Origin: Kingdonia uniflora
Lineage: Eukaryota; Streptophyta; Magnoliopsida; Ranunculales; Circaeasteraceae
Assembly (NCBI GenBank): GCA_014058105.1
Contig: JACGCM010000440.1
Coordinates: forward strand, 1 to 64,000
Reading direction: 5' to 3'
Length of the DNA: 64,000 nucleotides
The notes under the pieces are model-generated. The model had not been told where the DNA came from and did no database searches. It saw nothing but the letters and a program-made list of their open reading frames with translations. Made by a program: the position numbers and the translations under genes. Shown here piece by piece: positions 26,614 through 38,604 of this stretch; position 1 is the stretch's first letter; every line of letters begins with the position of its first letter.

Positions 26614-27442
26614 TCAAGTCCTATCTAGGCACTCTAAGGCTTCGACCCAGCCCACTAAGATTAGTTGCAGTTTTTGATGATTTACCCGACCCACCCAGCA
26701 GTTTCTTCTTGAGTTTGTCTTTTTGGGCCAACTTTTCCAACTGGGCCTTATAAGGTCTTGTTCCCTATCATAGACCTCATTTTCTTGCATTAAGAACTGG
26801 GCACACTTCCCAACTAGATCTTCCCTGGATCCCACTGGACGTACACTTTGCAACACCGTATTCAGATTTGCCATTGCTTGATCACGGAGTTCCTCCTCCA
26901 CCACCAACATCTGAATTACCTCTCTCAGTGTACGCTTTCCTCCATAAGTCATAACTCTAATATATTGCGTGTATCTCTCACAGTCAGGCACAAGCACCGC
27001 TGGGCAATTTCCTTCCATATGGCCAATCCTACCATAATTAAAACAAAACACGACCAAGTTCTCATACTTGAACTTTACGGTAGACACTTCCCCATCAAAT
27101 CCACGAACTCTAGCCTGGGAACCACTTCTTAGTTGAGAACATGTTACCCCGATAAGCCCAAGGTCTATGAATCGTCACATACTTCACATCAATAGGTGAA
27201 TCCAACAAAACTTCAAAGGTGTTTCTGCCCTTGAAAGAGATCTGAGGAGCATCGTTAAGTTCCCATATCTCCTGCAGTGCCTTCATCATCATTTCTGGTT
27301 CTAGATTTTGAGTAGTGTAGATTTTAATGTAGACAATTCTTTTCCATTTACTCACTTTATTATCCGAAGATTTACGTCGTATATCGACGATATCATCATC
27401 ATCAGCCTCGATGGAGAGCTTTGCTTGCATCTCATCCTCCAA
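26614..27442 (-). pseudogene. LINE-A ORF1: DUF4283-type and CCHC-type RNA-binding protein
   Basis: The N-terminal part (27110-27442) has an acidic start, then the DUF4283 region ending RPWAYRGNMFSTKKW, corresponding to the GPW.F....L.L..W motif of plant L1 ORF1. After a frame break, 26614-27087 gives FKYENLVVFCFNYGRIGHME and then GNCP, the zf-CCHC_4 motif (CF.CG.IGH....CP). The first Cys-x2-Cys position is Asn-Tyr in place of the second Cys, so the knuckle is damaged. The protein normally coats LINE RNA. Confidence 0.8.
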
Positions 27443-28260
27443 GTTCTCTTCATCAAAGATTTTGCTGGTTTCTTGACCTGTATTCTCACAGATGAGGGCA
27501 TGTGACCTTTGTCTAGTTGCTTAGGATGTCATTGGGTAAAGAAAACAAATTGGTAAGAACCAATTTGGGAAGGGTGGTGGCCTAGCTTGTGAGTGAAAGG
27601 CAAAGAAGGAAATGGTTGGAAGAACAGAGAAGAAGGTAAGACGTTCTTTGTATGGTTTAGAAAAATAACAAACCCCACTAGTTAAACCCCCATAATCATC
27701 ATTACTCCAAACCACTAATAAAGTGGTATTTGGAGAAGCCAAAGTGGTTTTGCCCAAAAAAACCCAACGCCCAATGAAAGGGAATAAGCCATCACCCCAA
27801 ATGGAGGAATTTATGTAATGAGAACTCATCGCGTGCGCCGTCTTCAGGGAATTAGTACACAACCTACATGCAGAAGAACTCCTAGAAGAGGATTAGTAAA
27901 AATGAAATTAAATTAGATATCATAATTAGTATGCTGCTAGACCAGAGAGGTAATCAAAACCTAGAAGAGAAAAATTAACACCCCTCACCCACAATTCCAA
28001 ACCTCAAAGTAAAGTGAGAAAAAAAATACCCAGAATCTTCCCACTGATCAAAGCGAAGAGTACTCAAACCCTAAAACCCCTAAGAAGCCAGAAGAAACAT
28101 AATCAGAGAATCAAATCAGTAAAACTCTACCAAATTACAACCATAAACTAGGCAACCAGTAGATCTAAACATGCACACAAAAATCTAAACCAAATCACCC
28201 GATTTCCTTCAAATTTTTTGCCGAACTTTTCGCCATAATCGCCGTACAATTTCCCCATTT
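27443..28260 (-). other. 5' UTR-like part of LINE-A
   Basis: No credible coding sequence. A minus-strand open frame at 27521-27862 shows no known motif. It is assigned to LINE-A only by position upstream of ORF1. Confidence 0.45.
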
Positions 28261-28667
28261 TGTAACGTTTTTTTGGTTAATATGGCATGAAAACCTTCCC
28301 CAAGTGTTTGTTATCTTCATGAAATAGACCAAAACACATCAATTAGTAATAATATATTCAAGGCCATATTCTTGGCTGAATTAAAAGCCCTTTAGAAAGA
28401 GTAAGATACGATAACTAAATGAAAATTAATGGCTCTCATCTCCACTGCATATCAAGTTTATTTTGCACTTGTAAATAATATTTGATCACCAACCTTATTT
28501 TGTTTAATGGAGGATTTTGTTAAAATGTCGTTTCCAATTGACGTGGTCAGATATTCCCACAATGTATTAGAAAACTAAATCGCTTATTAATTTAGTTGTC
28601 GTGACTCGCGGGCAACAATGGATTCTTCCTAATAGAAAAGCCTTTTAATTCTAGTTAAAGTAGAAAT
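28261..28667. other. No recognisable feature
   Basis: AT-rich flank between LINE-A and copia-2. Its last five bases, GAAAT (28663-28667), are the probable left target duplication of copia-2, against AAAAT at 51595-51599. Confidence 0.5.
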
Positions 28668-28939
28668 TGGTAGAAGTTGGGTCTAAGCCCAAGCTAGGAA
28701 CCCAGCAGGGTTGGGGTGTCCTATTGGACTCATAACAAAGCCCATAGGCCCCTTAGGGTTATGGGGGGAGTTTGAGTAGGTTAGGTTACCTTTATTGTAG
28801 AGTTATTCATATATATATATATATTACGTACAAAGAAACACAACAATATAGAAACAATAAGAAATCCTCTCTTCTCTCTCTCCTTTTGTTCTTATGATAG
28901 AGAACTGTTAGTATACTCTACATCGATTATCTCTCAGCA
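28668..28939 (+). repeat. 5' LTR of copia-2
   Basis: Starts TGGTAGAAGTTGGG and ends CTCTCAGCA, followed by CGTTATCAGCATG, the usual GTTATCAGCA-type primer-binding region. Aligns with 50281-50506 plus 51567-51594. It contains an (AT)n expansion near 28810 that the 3' LTR lacks. Confidence 0.85.
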
Positions 28940-29474
28940 CGTTATCAGCATGCAAGCTCTAGGAATGAGGAGAACATAAAATCACTCTCTAATCAAAGTT
29001 TTCAGGGAAACCTTACGATCAAACCGAGGTATTTTACAGTTTTGGAATACATATTCAATTTCTTGCTATTCTATACTATATGATAGATTATCATGGTTCA
29101 AAAACATATTTTCCCTATTTTTTTCAGATTAAAAATTAGGGTTTTTGGCAATTTTTACCCTTAAAAAAAGGTTGTATTCAAACTTGAATTTATTTTTCTG
29201 TGGACATCATATTTAGACATGACTACTTCGGTTAGAAAGCCTATTCTGAGAGCTTTCCAACAGTATAAGGCACGTTTTAGGGACATGTCCCAATCGCTAG
29301 AAAACTAGAGTTGTAATTGGGCAATTTCCCGACAAAAAAATGGCATTTTTTTGGTCGATGACGTCAACAAAGATATTAAAAAAAAGTTATTTATTTTTAA
29401 TAATTATCTGATGTGACATCATCATTATCGACTATGACATCAACAGTGACATGTGGCATGCTGACGTGGCATAG

Positions 29475-29830
29475 CACGTGTGGCATGCTTGGCATGTGCG
29501 TAACACGTGTAGCATGCATGGCACATGTGGCACACACGTAGCACGTGTTGTGACATGTGGAAGTCACCGGGGGTGACACGTGGCTGTCCCGGACGGTCAC
29601 CAAAGCAGTCGTCAAAAGGATACAGGAAATGTTGCCGGAAGTTCGCTGAAAAAGTTGCCCGACGACCACCAGAGGAGTGATATTGCAGATACGTGCGAGG
29701 CACGTGTGGTACGTATGACCTGTGTGTGCGTGGTATGTGGCAGACTGGTTTAGACCAATCAACCCGATCCAGACCTTGACCCACCCAGACCGAGTCAGAC
29801 AAGTCCAGACACTAAAACGGCTATAAATAG
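29475..29830 (+). promoter_or_regulatory. Five G-box (CACGTG) motifs upstream of a TATA box in the copia-2 leader
   Basis: CACGTG occurs at 29475-29480, 29504-29509, 29542-29547, 29577-29582 and 29701-29706. TATAAATAG lies at 29822-29830, about 115 bp after the last one. G-boxes bind bZIP and bHLH factors. The stretch also carries many GGCATG/CATGCC repeats. It sits between the primer-binding site and gag, where copia elements do not normally have a promoter; it may be an inserted LTR or promoter. The minus-strand open frame over it is low-complexity and is not called. Confidence 0.55.
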
Positions 29831-30769
29831 CCCATTCTTTTGTCAAATTGAGCCCAATTTTTTTTTTTTGAAAAATTCCTATTAACTGAGCCTACCCCAT
29901 GGGAGACTTATTTTTAAAAAAAATTATGAAAAATATTTTTTAATTTTTTTTGGGAAGAGGTGCCTTGTATAGAAAAGTTGGCTCACTTATATGTGATATA
30001 AGTAAATACCTATTGAAGTACCTTACGATAACTAATAGAATATTACTGGTATGCTCCTAGGATACTAATTATCATGATCAGGGATCACAGATAATACAAA
30101 ACCAATACTAATTTAAAATACGACTATGAGTCATATCTAAATCATAATTAATTGTCACGAACAAATAACTAGAGCTCAATTGGGAATTGACTTATTCTTA
30201 TTTCTAAAAACTTGGTGTCTGAGGAACCAATTTTTCATATCTAGGTGCAATTAGATGTTATATAATAACATTTAGAGGTATATAGAAACTGATAGCAACC
30301 TATAGTACCCTAGAATGTTAGTTCAAGGATAGGCATAATCAACCTATCTTATAAACCCAGCAGACTTCAGGGTGGGACCACTTGTCAGTTAAGCATCTAA
30401 TACCCTTTATATTTGTAGCAAATGAGTCATTTTGCTAGAATATACAAACCTTATAGAACTTGAGGGCTTAGAACACCCTAGTTCTCAGAATGAGGATAAC
30501 ATACATCTAGTAGTTTTGAATATCAATTATGGCTAAGATTCTATTAAAACGCACACCTAAGATTAAGATCGACATTTTTACAGTGTAAAATTTGGGATTT
30601 TATTATTATAAAATAATTTTATGAGTTTTAGAATATGAACAGGGTTTAACTATAACATGATTAGGAATCAGTTATTTATCATTATTTTAAGTGCTATGAT
30701 TTGTCTTTAATACATTTAATATGTTTATCAAGAATTATTACTGATTACAATCTATATCTTGCATTACAG

Positions 30770-31706
30770 ATGTCTGCAAAACTCAAAAATGTTGAATTTC
30801 TACCATTGCTGCTTACTGGAGCCAATTACTTCACTTGGTCTGCATAAGACCAGTATCATTGGCAACAAGGAAGATCCCATGGAAAAAGCAAGGGTTTTGT
30901 TTATCCTCCATCATCATATTCAGGATGACCTCAAGACTGAATACCTCAACAAGGTTGAGCCAACTGACTTATGGGCACGCTTGAAGGGACGTTATGGTAA
31001 TCAAAAAACCATTATGCTCCCAAAAGCGATACACCAATAGAACACCCATAGGTTCTATGATTTTAGGACGGTCGCTGATTACAACACAACATTCCATAAA
31101 ATCACTTCTACACTTGAGTTGTGTGAGAGGAAAGTCACTAATACTGAAATGGTAGAGAAGACTCTATCAACCTTCCATGCAATCAATATTGTGCTTCAGA
31201 GGCAATATTAGTGAGAGAACTTGATGACTCATGCATTCTTGATTCAGGCACTGCTCCTCTCTGAGTAGAACGATGAACTTCTGATTAAGAATAATGATAT
31301 GTGGCCATCTGGGAGTGTGTCGTTACCTGTATCAAACAATGTTCAGTTTTAAGGAAAGATCTTTATACGTCAGGGACGATGATATGGAAGGGACAGGGGA
31401 GGATTCCAGAGGTACAGGAGGCGCAGGAACCATAAACCCTTTGGCCTTAGGAGAGGTAAAGGATTTAAGAAATCCTAGACACTAGGCAATGTGAAGAAGG
31501 AAAAGAAGACTGATCAGGGATCTACATGTTTTAACTACGGTGACACAGAACACTCGGTACGGGAATGCCATACACTACGGATGGCTATAGGTGATAGAGT
31601 CCAGACCCACCATGCAGTTGTTGACACTAACTCCACCCCTATAGAGGTTATAACATCAGATTTCTTCAGCGACACCGATGCCGTCATGGATCAACATACG
31701 GAGTAA
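30770..31706 (+). pseudogene. Copia-2 gag
   Basis: It starts at an ATG after ATTACAG with MSAKLKNVEFLPLLLTGANY and then FTWSA followed by a stop. The next frame gives KARVLFILHHHIQDDLKTEY, DLWARLKGRYGNQK and, after another stop, DYNTTFHKITSTLELC and EKTLSTFHAIN. This is the plant copia gag pattern (KA.A..FL..H....LK.EYL...DP..LW..LK.R). A CCHC knuckle CFNYGDTEHSVRECHT lies at about 31528-31575. An acidic tail (SDFFSDTDAVMD) ends at the TAA at 31704-31706. Four or more stops make it non-functional. Confidence 0.82.
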
Positions 31707-31726
31707 TACGCAATGATATATTAGTA

Positions 31727-32187
31727 GACATGTGATGTCACATTAGAAAGAGCAATAGTAGTTTCTTTTCAAGTACATACTTGATTTACTATTCCTTTTA
31801 TTATCAGTATTTTTGATTTTGTTGGGAACATATCATTTTGAGATATGCATATATTTCTTGTCTAACCTTGTGTACTCGATCCTTTTGAGATATGCACTCG
31901 ATCCATTTGAGATATGCATATATTTCATGTCTAACCTTGTACATCAGGGATGGCATGAATATTATTGGCACGACCAACATGATAGAACGTACTAAGTGCG
32001 TCACGCTATTACTCTCAAACGGTACGATACATGGTATCTAGTCTACTTTATAAACTAGTAAATCCAACCAGATTTTACTGAGTTTAAGGAGATACATGAT
32101 AATACTTATCACGTAATGACTATCGGAGAAAATAACAAACAAGGTTTTGTGCATTCACTCCATGTCTAAAGGTTAAAACATATTATT
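31727..32187 (+). pseudogene. Copia-2 gag-pol spacer and protease start (copy 1 of a duplicated segment)
   Basis: It begins GACATGTGATGTCA right after gag and passes through a degenerate spacer (missing about 190 bp that copy 2 keeps) into the protease region. There, a LLLSNGTI-like block with TLTSKS-like sequence matches window position 130-205. It is interrupted at GGAAC (32188-32192) by the gypsy element. A second copy lies at 45769-46397. Confidence 0.75.
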
Positions 32188-32192
32188 GGAAC
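32188..32192. repeat. Left target duplication of the gypsy element
   Basis: GGAAC. The same five bases lie at 46962-46966 directly after the last LTR base, and copia continues on both sides (compare GGAATGATTTCC in copia-1 near 336). Confidence 0.8.
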
Positions 32193-32749
32193 TGCAGTGG
32201 CTTATTCCGCATCTCGAACTTTCGATCATCATATGACCACTCGACCTTATCAATATAACACGTGGCAATATTGAAGACATATTATAGTTATAGAGTTCTA
32301 GTCATCACTATCGACCTCTACATCAATAGTTCGAGTTAAGTAAACGCACCGTCATCAATGAAGCCGTTACAAAATAGCAAAGATCAGAGCGTTACACAAT
32401 CAAATCAAAGATTATCAAATACATATTGTAACTTCCATCATTAAGGATAATAATGGTCATCAAACGGTCATATTATAAGACCTATAAATAGGACCAGAGA
32501 ATCCGATATGAGGGACGGATGAACACCCACTCAAACTCTATACAAAATACTCAGAGCATTTCTTGTAAGATCTAGCAACTATCAAGAAACTTCTCTCTTT
32601 CTAAATCCTCAAGAGATGTCATAATTTTTAACCTATTAAAAGGTTTTCCATACTAAATTTTGTGCTAGCATTTGTTTATTATTCATCTAGACGCTCTGAA
32701 TATCCTTGGTGTAAAGGCTAAGTTCGAGATACGAAATTAGGCTATTTCA
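32193..32749 (+). repeat. Left gypsy LTR, 557 bp
   Basis: Starts TGCAGTGGC and ends CTATTTCA. The TATA box TATAAATA at 32483-32490 (in CCTATAAATAGG) is intact here but mutated to TACAAATA in the right copy (46699-46706). The copies differ at roughly one base in nine by eye. Confidence 0.88.
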
Positions 32750-32751
32750 TT

Positions 32752-32769
32752 TGGCGCCGTCTGTGAGAA
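32752..32769 (+). other. Primer-binding site of the gypsy element
   Basis: TGGCGCCGTCTGTGAGAA, two bases after the LTR end. TGGCGCCGTCTGTGGGAA-type sites are common in plant gypsy elements. The cognate tRNA is not assigned here. Confidence 0.8.
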
Positions 32770-32926
32770 TAAAGTTCTCAAACTCATTGTCTCAGAAAAT
32801 AGCTGATTATTTCTCTACGAGATGACACTTCCAAACCAGAGTACGCCAATCTTTTAAAGAGAAAGAAATATCGTACTACCAGAGTTATAGGCTAATCTCA
32901 ACTTCAAAACTGAAAGGCGAGCCGCT

Positions 32927-33976
32927 ATGGAACAAATACTAGCAGACGTCCAGGACTCGTTGAAGGTTCGGCAAAGTCAACAGGCCGTAACCGAGAAGAA
33001 CAAAGGTATGCTACCAGCTATTTCGCGGGTATCCGTTCTAGACAGGATAGGACCTCACGCAAACAATTTGGGAGGTGAAGCTCGATCTAAGCATAAACAA
33101 CCTGGGGACGAGCAAGATCTGGCGTAGGAAGCTCACCAAGAAGTTGATTGCGGTCTTCCAGGAGTTAGACAGGAAGAACCACCCCGAGGAAGAGCTCGAG
33201 TTATAGTTTTTGAGCAAATCAGTGAAGGAAGTGGTGACCATGCTCGTCAGTACGTGACTCAGGAACATATTGAAACGCGCATAAGAGAATTTCTCGATGT
33301 TTAAGTTCAGACCACTAAAGGAATTTATAGTAGGCTACAGAAGAGCCTGATCGTACAGGAGTTACTGGATAGTGAAGTTCCCACTGGTTTCCACACTCCA
33401 AAAATCCAAAAATACAAAGGGACTGATCCAGTAGAATACGTTCAAGAATTTCAGGACACTCTTTACTTGCATTCTACATCCAACCACATTCTATGTCGGC
33501 TCTATTCTACTAGTTTATAAGGCAAACCATTGCGATGGTTCCACACACTACCAGAAGAATCTATTACAACTTTCGAACAATTGAGAGAACTCATCGTCAC
33601 GAATTACTCATACAATAGAGACAAAGAGGAGAATTTATATTCTCTATTCAGCCTTAAGCAGGTACCAGGAGAGAAGCTCGAGAAATTTACTAAGAAATTC
33701 CTGGAGTTTGCCTGAAAGGTGGATCGACTCGATCAGAAGATTACTATTTTGGCCTTCACCAATGCTTTGCTCATCGACGGAGGAGCGAAGGAGTACCTCG
33801 TTCTAAACAAACCTACGACTTTCGAGGACATGATCAAAAAAGACAACAGGTATATCGATCTTGAAAGAATGATATCCGACAGACAGAAAACTCAGAAATC
33901 AACCTTGACAACTAGTGATCAATCCACAGGCCAAGATTTTAATCGCGTTGCTGATTCATGGAGGAGATAGGAAGAG
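32927..33976 (+). pseudogene. Gypsy gag
   Basis: Broken frames encode a basic N-terminal part. The retrotransposon gag core follows: LRWFHTLPEESITTFEQL, RELIVTNYSYNRDKEEN and LYSLFSLKQVPGEKLEKF at 33530-33715, then TFEDMIKKDNRYIDLE at 33719-33970. The W...LP..SI..F..L...F......-like and L..+Q.-GE.L..F motifs are those of the gag domain in plant gypsy elements. Stops lie at 33125, 33302, near 33518 and at 33714. No intact CCHC knuckle was found downstream. Confidence 0.82.
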
Positions 33977-34528
33977 AACAAAATCTAATGAAGATCAACC
34001 TCGAAAAGGCAATAATATGCCAAAACTCTGTCTTCCCAAGATGACCTTACCAAAGCCAACATTTATCATATACTTCAAAAGGATAAGTTTTATCACAATG
34101 CACAGTGCCTCTAACCCATTGAGAACAAACCATATTGCATTCACCACAAAGTCTGACATCATGAGACGGAGCATTGCTTCATTTTACAGTGACTGTTGGA
34201 GTTTATTTTTACGGATGGACGAATGCATGAATAAATAGTGGATGTTGAAAATTACAAGAATGAGAGTTACAGACTTTCCACAAAGGTCGTACAGGTCGAA
34301 GAAAAGGTAGAGGAGAAGCATATATACCATATCTTCCTCCGCCACTTCATTGAGACTCATACCATTAACAAATCGAGCAAGTGCAAAAGATGACGTATTG
34401 GCCAATGCCACGACTTGTCCATGGACGATAAAGAAGCTCAATTACTTCCCGCATCTATCTCCTAACGTATAGGGATCTCTTTTAACAATTGCAATGTTCG
34501 CCACGTCAACTTTCTTCACCATGATTTA

Positions 34529-34909
34529 TTGGTGATCATGTTGAAAATAAGAAATGTTGTACTACTTACAATGATGGTAGATACTGGTAGTAGTATCGAA
34601 CTACTTTTTCAAAGCATGATTGATCATATGGGGCTGGCCGATAAAGTACAGCCTAGTGATATCGATATCTGTGGATTCAATAGCTCTAGAGAAGAACGTG
34701 TAGGAAAGATCATACTTCCTATTACGGCAGGACCAACAACAGTTGATGTTGTATTTTACATTATCAATGCAAAATCCTGTTATTTGGGGATAATAGGCTG
34801 CTGCTATCTACATAACATGCGAGCTATTCTGTTAACCTACCATTTGGCGCTGCGATTCGAATGGAATGGTGGCATTTACAAAATCAAAGCCAGTCAGAAG
34901 CTAGATTGA
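34529..34909 (+). pseudogene. Gypsy retropepsin-type protease region
   Basis: A 126-codon open stretch with VDTGSSIELLF, the Asp-Thr-Gly catalytic triad of retropepsins in the form usual for Tat elements (V..DTGSS...L), and later FYIINAKSCYLGIIG, matching the Y..I.G..W.....A..S..H-like second half. It would cut the gag-pol polyprotein. The next codons contain stops before RT begins. Confidence 0.8.
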
Positions 34910-35264
34910 GCTTTTGAAAATATTGTTACCATCGTACCAAAACCATCGATAACACAACTTGCATAGCAATTACAAAAAACAACAGGGAATATTATAGGAA
35001 ACTTTATAGTGAACTCTACAGAAAACCAGCTGCCAAGTACAAAAATAACAAAATACGTCGAAATCAATGGGGACAAACGAGGAACATTCATTGGAACTCT
35101 TCTGCCCACAATAGAACAATACTCTTATTTAGTTCTTTAAAGACAATAGTGATATATTCGCTTGGAAGTTTCATGAAATGTCGGGCATCAATCCCAATCT
35201 GGCCTACCATAAGCTTAATTTGAATGATAAAGCTGAAACTGTCAAATAAAAACAGAGAACTTTA

Positions 35265-36560
35265 GCACCAAGACTTCGAGAAGAAGTCAACAAAGAGATC
35301 GATAAACTTATTGAAGTTGGTTTTATCCGAAAAGCCAATTATCCAGAATGGATCTCGAACATTGTAGCAGTACCAAAGAAAAATGGCAAGATCAGAGTAT
35401 GCGTAGATTTCACAGACCTCAACAAATATACTCTGAAGGATAGTTTTCCACTTCCAATCATAAATCATCTACTCGATTCTACTGTAAGACACGAACTCTT
35501 ATCCATGATGGATGCTGCGTCAAGGTACAATCAAATACCTCTGCAACCCGACGATCAAGAGAAAATAACTTTTATTACAGAACACGACATGTATTACTAC
35601 AGGGTTATGCCTTTTGGTCTCAAGATTGCTAAAGCCACTTATCAAAGGTTGATAACACAGATGTTCAAAGAACATCACGGAAAAATGATGGAAGTATACA
35701 TTGATGATATGTTGTATAAAAGTCTCAAGAATGAGAACCATATCGCAGATTTGCACACAACTTTCAAAATTCTCCGTTTTTACAAATTGAGACTTAATCC
35801 TGACAAGTGCCAGTTCAGGGTCCATTCAGGCAAATTCTTGGGACATTTGATCAGCAAGCAAGGCATAGAGGCTGATTCAAATCATATTCATTATTTATGT
35901 CTTCTCCAAAAATAAAGAAAGACGTACTAAAGCTATTAGGCAAGATAACAATAATAAATTGTTTTGTCTCTGAGTCTTCAAATCGGTGTCGATGGTTATT
36001 CGACCTACTGTATGAAGGGATAATGAAAAAGAAACCTAAAAAAGATCCTAAGATCGAGTGGACTCCAGAATGTGAAGTAGCCTTTCAGGAACTCAAACAT
36101 TATTTGGGCAAACCACCAGTAATGAGTATACCTAAGGAATGAGAAGAGCTCACCATATATCTAGCCTTTACCGATGAATCATTGAATTATGTCCTTATTC
36201 AACTTGAAGAGAAGATGGAGAAACATGTCTACTTCATCAACAAAACTCTAACTCCAGCTGAATCCCGGTAGACCAAGATTGAAAAACTACTATTAGCTCT
36301 CGTTTACAGATCACAGAAGTTGAAACAATATTTTCAAGCCCACTCAGTTCGAGTAATGACAAATTATCATTTGCGTAAAATATTATCAAAGTGAGAAAAA
36401 TCCAGACGAGTACAATAATGGTCAGTAACTCTTGGCAAGCATGACATACGTTTTGAACCATAGTATTCTGAAAAAGGTCAAGCAGTAGCATATTTTCTTG
36501 AAGACTTCTCAGTAGAAGATCCTGGCTGGGAAGAAGATAGTGCATAAATTAATGGAGAAC
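35265..36560 (+). pseudogene. Gypsy reverse transcriptase and first RNase H
   Basis: RT from about 35265: EVNKEIDKLIEVGFIRKANY, NIVAVPKKNGKIRVCVDF, LNKYTLKDSFPLPIINHLL, YNQIPLQPDDQEKITFIT, YYRVMPFGLKIAKATYQRL. The active site YIDDM lies near 35697-35712. RNase H of the first type follows at 35897-36560 with IEWTPECEVAFQELK and the Y..H.....L.PAE-like blocks. RT itself is the best-preserved part of the element, but stops at 35913, near 36140 and near 36390 kill the frame. Confidence 0.87.
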
Positions 36561-36596
36561 AGTTTGAAGAAAAGTCAGACTAAATATCTCAAAAGG

Positions 36597-36985
36597 GTTG
36601 GCATCTTCTAACTGATGGTTCTGTCAAACCTGTGAGGTCAGGCATCAGTATTATCCTTATTACGCCTTCCAATGATAGAATTGAAAAAAAAATCAGACTC
36701 AACTTCGAAGCTACCAATAATGAGACCAAATATGAGGCATTAATTCACGGTCTAGATATGGCTCAAGAGATTGGAGTTTTCAAGTTATATGTGTACATGG
36801 ATTCTTTACTCATCGTGCACCATTATACAGACAAATTTCAGAAAAATAGAAAAATAATTGATTACGCCATAACAGTAGCCAATAGAATGCGCAGAATCAA
36901 GAAAGCTACTATTGAGCATTTACCTCATGGAGAAAATAAACATTTTGATTCCCTTGCCTATTTGGCAGGAGTCCTCATAACATAA
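36597..36985 (+). pseudogene. Second (Tat-type) RNase H domain
   Basis: It starts WHLLTDGSVKPVRSGISII, then LNFEATNNETKYEALIHGL (the F.ATNNEAEYEAL motif), VYMDSLLIVHHYTDKF and IEHLPHGENKHFDSLAYLA (the .IP...N..AD.LA.LA motif). The four acidic active-site positions appear as D, E, D and D. This duplicated RNase H, lying before integrase, is the hallmark of the Tat lineage within Ty3/gypsy. Confidence 0.87.
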
Positions 36986-37229
36986 GCTCGATATCCCAAG
37001 ATTAAAGTAATATCCACACCCAGCATTAACATCATAAGCTCAAATTTTGTTAATATTGGAAGCGTTGAAGAGGATGAGGACGATTGGCAATGACCTTTTC
37101 TCACATATATCGAACCCCAAAACAAGTTTGACGGTGAACTCCATAAAGATCTCACTGAAAGAAGACGTGTACTTAATAATGCTAAGCGATACATCATGGC
37201 TGATAATTTCCTTTATAAAATATCAGTCA

Positions 37230-38300
37230 CAGGATCCTATCATGAATATTTATCGGATAAAGATGCTCAAAAATTCTTGCATAAACTTCACAAAGGCACT
37301 TGTGGGTCCTATGCAGCAGAACGATCTTTGGCAAATTGAGTTCTAGCTCATAGAGTTTTATGGCCTAAGATGAAAGCTCAAGCTACCAAATATATAAGCA
37401 AATATCATGCCTGCCAACGACATGGACCCCAAATTTGAGCTCCAGCCTTGGAATTTCATTCTAGCAAAGTTGTTTGGTCATTCAGAAGATGGGCCCTCAA
37501 CCTCGTGGGTGAATTCCCAACTGCACCAAGAAAAAGAAAGCACCTCCTCGTTGCAAAGGACTACTTTACAAAATAGGTAGAAGTAATTCCTTTATGTCGC
37601 ACACGAGAAGACGAAGTCATCAAGTTTATATGGTAAACCATCATAATACGGTTTGGATGCTCCCACCTCATCAGAATCGATAATGAACCGTAGTTCATTG
37701 GTTCCAGAGTCGTTGAGTTCCTCAACCAGCATAATATCATCCACTCTCCATCCAATCCCTATTACCTACAAGGTAATGGTCAGGCTGAAATCACCAATCG
37801 AACTATCGTTAATAGAATAAAAAAGTGTTTGACAGAAAAGATGGGTAATTGGGTGTAAGAGTTACCATGTGTGTTATGGGCATATCAAACAACACCGTGA
37901 GTATTGACTGGATGTACGTCGTTCCTGTTAGCATACGGAACTGAAGCCACTATCCTCACTCAATATCATCACCCATTGTGTGACCATATAATGACAGATA
38001 AAGAAAATGAATTCCAGCTGGCGTGCAACATGAATTGGATAGAAGAAACACGGGATAGAGTAATCATGAACTTGGGAATATATCATCAGACCCGTGCCAG
38101 ATCTTATAATTAAAGAGTTTGTCATCGAGAATTCGAAATTAAAGATCTCATCCTCCGATAGATACCAAGCACAAAAAAGAAGTTAACGCTGGAAAACTCA
38201 CAAAAAATTGGGAAGGACCTTTTATCGTTGTTGGAAAAAGTGAATTGGGTTCTTACGACCTCGCCACAAAACACGGGGATCCAGTGCATAACCCTTAGAA
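37230..38300 (+). pseudogene. Gypsy integrase
   Basis: HHCC zinc finger around 37255-37435 (FLHKLHKGTCGSYAAERSL, then YISKYHACQRHG). Catalytic core follows with FTK.VEVIPLC-like, IRIDNEP and FLNQHNIIHSPSNPYYLQGN (37720-37770), then GQAEITNRTIVNRIKKCL. The first Asp of the DDE triad is obscured by a stop-rich patch (VAKDYFTK). A C-terminal domain with TSFLLAYGTEATI follows. Many stops. Confidence 0.83.
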
Positions 38301-38604
38301 TACAAGGAGGTTGAAGCTATATCGAAGATAATATATCGCAGTGTACTTTTCTAGATAAATCTATCCTCTTGTATATCGGTCTTACATTAATAAAATACTT
38401 ATGTTTGATCACCTTACATCAGAGTACTTTCTACTATTTCATATAGTACTCTATCTAACATTCTTTGTACTTCAATCTTACAATAATGAAATATTTGTGT
38501 TTGGTTGCCCCACATTACAGTACTTATCTAATATATCATACACATACTTTTATATACAAATTATATTTCTAAATCATCATAGATCACTAGTGAATTTCTC
38601 CCAT

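Larger units (their letters stand above)
21746..28260 (-). mobile_element. LINE-A: near full-length L1-type retrotransposon, broken
   Basis: Minus-strand element with ORF1 (26614-27442) upstream of ORF2 (21777-25954) in the standard L1 order, preceded by about 0.8 kb of 5' UTR-like sequence. The T-rich stretch at about 21749 is a weak candidate for the poly(A) end. The 5' boundary near 28260 is an estimate, and no target duplication was identified. Stops and frameshifts split both ORFs. Confidence 0.82.

Noticed and set aside
27521..27862. 113-aa minus-strand ORF upstream of LINE ORF1
   Set aside because: No motif; position fits a LINE 5' UTR.
29397..29846. 149-aa minus-strand open frame in the copia leader
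   Set aside because: The Cys/His/Thr-rich composition comes from the CATG/CACGTG-rich DNA; no family pattern, no homologous frame in the related copy.
31727..32749. Treating the copia segment plus the 557-bp repeat as one composite gypsy LTR of about 1 kb
   Set aside because: The segment encodes copia protease and is continuous with copia pol after removal of the 557-bp LTR and one GGAAC, so it is copia sequence rather than an original LTR part. Kept as an alternative within the duplication finding.
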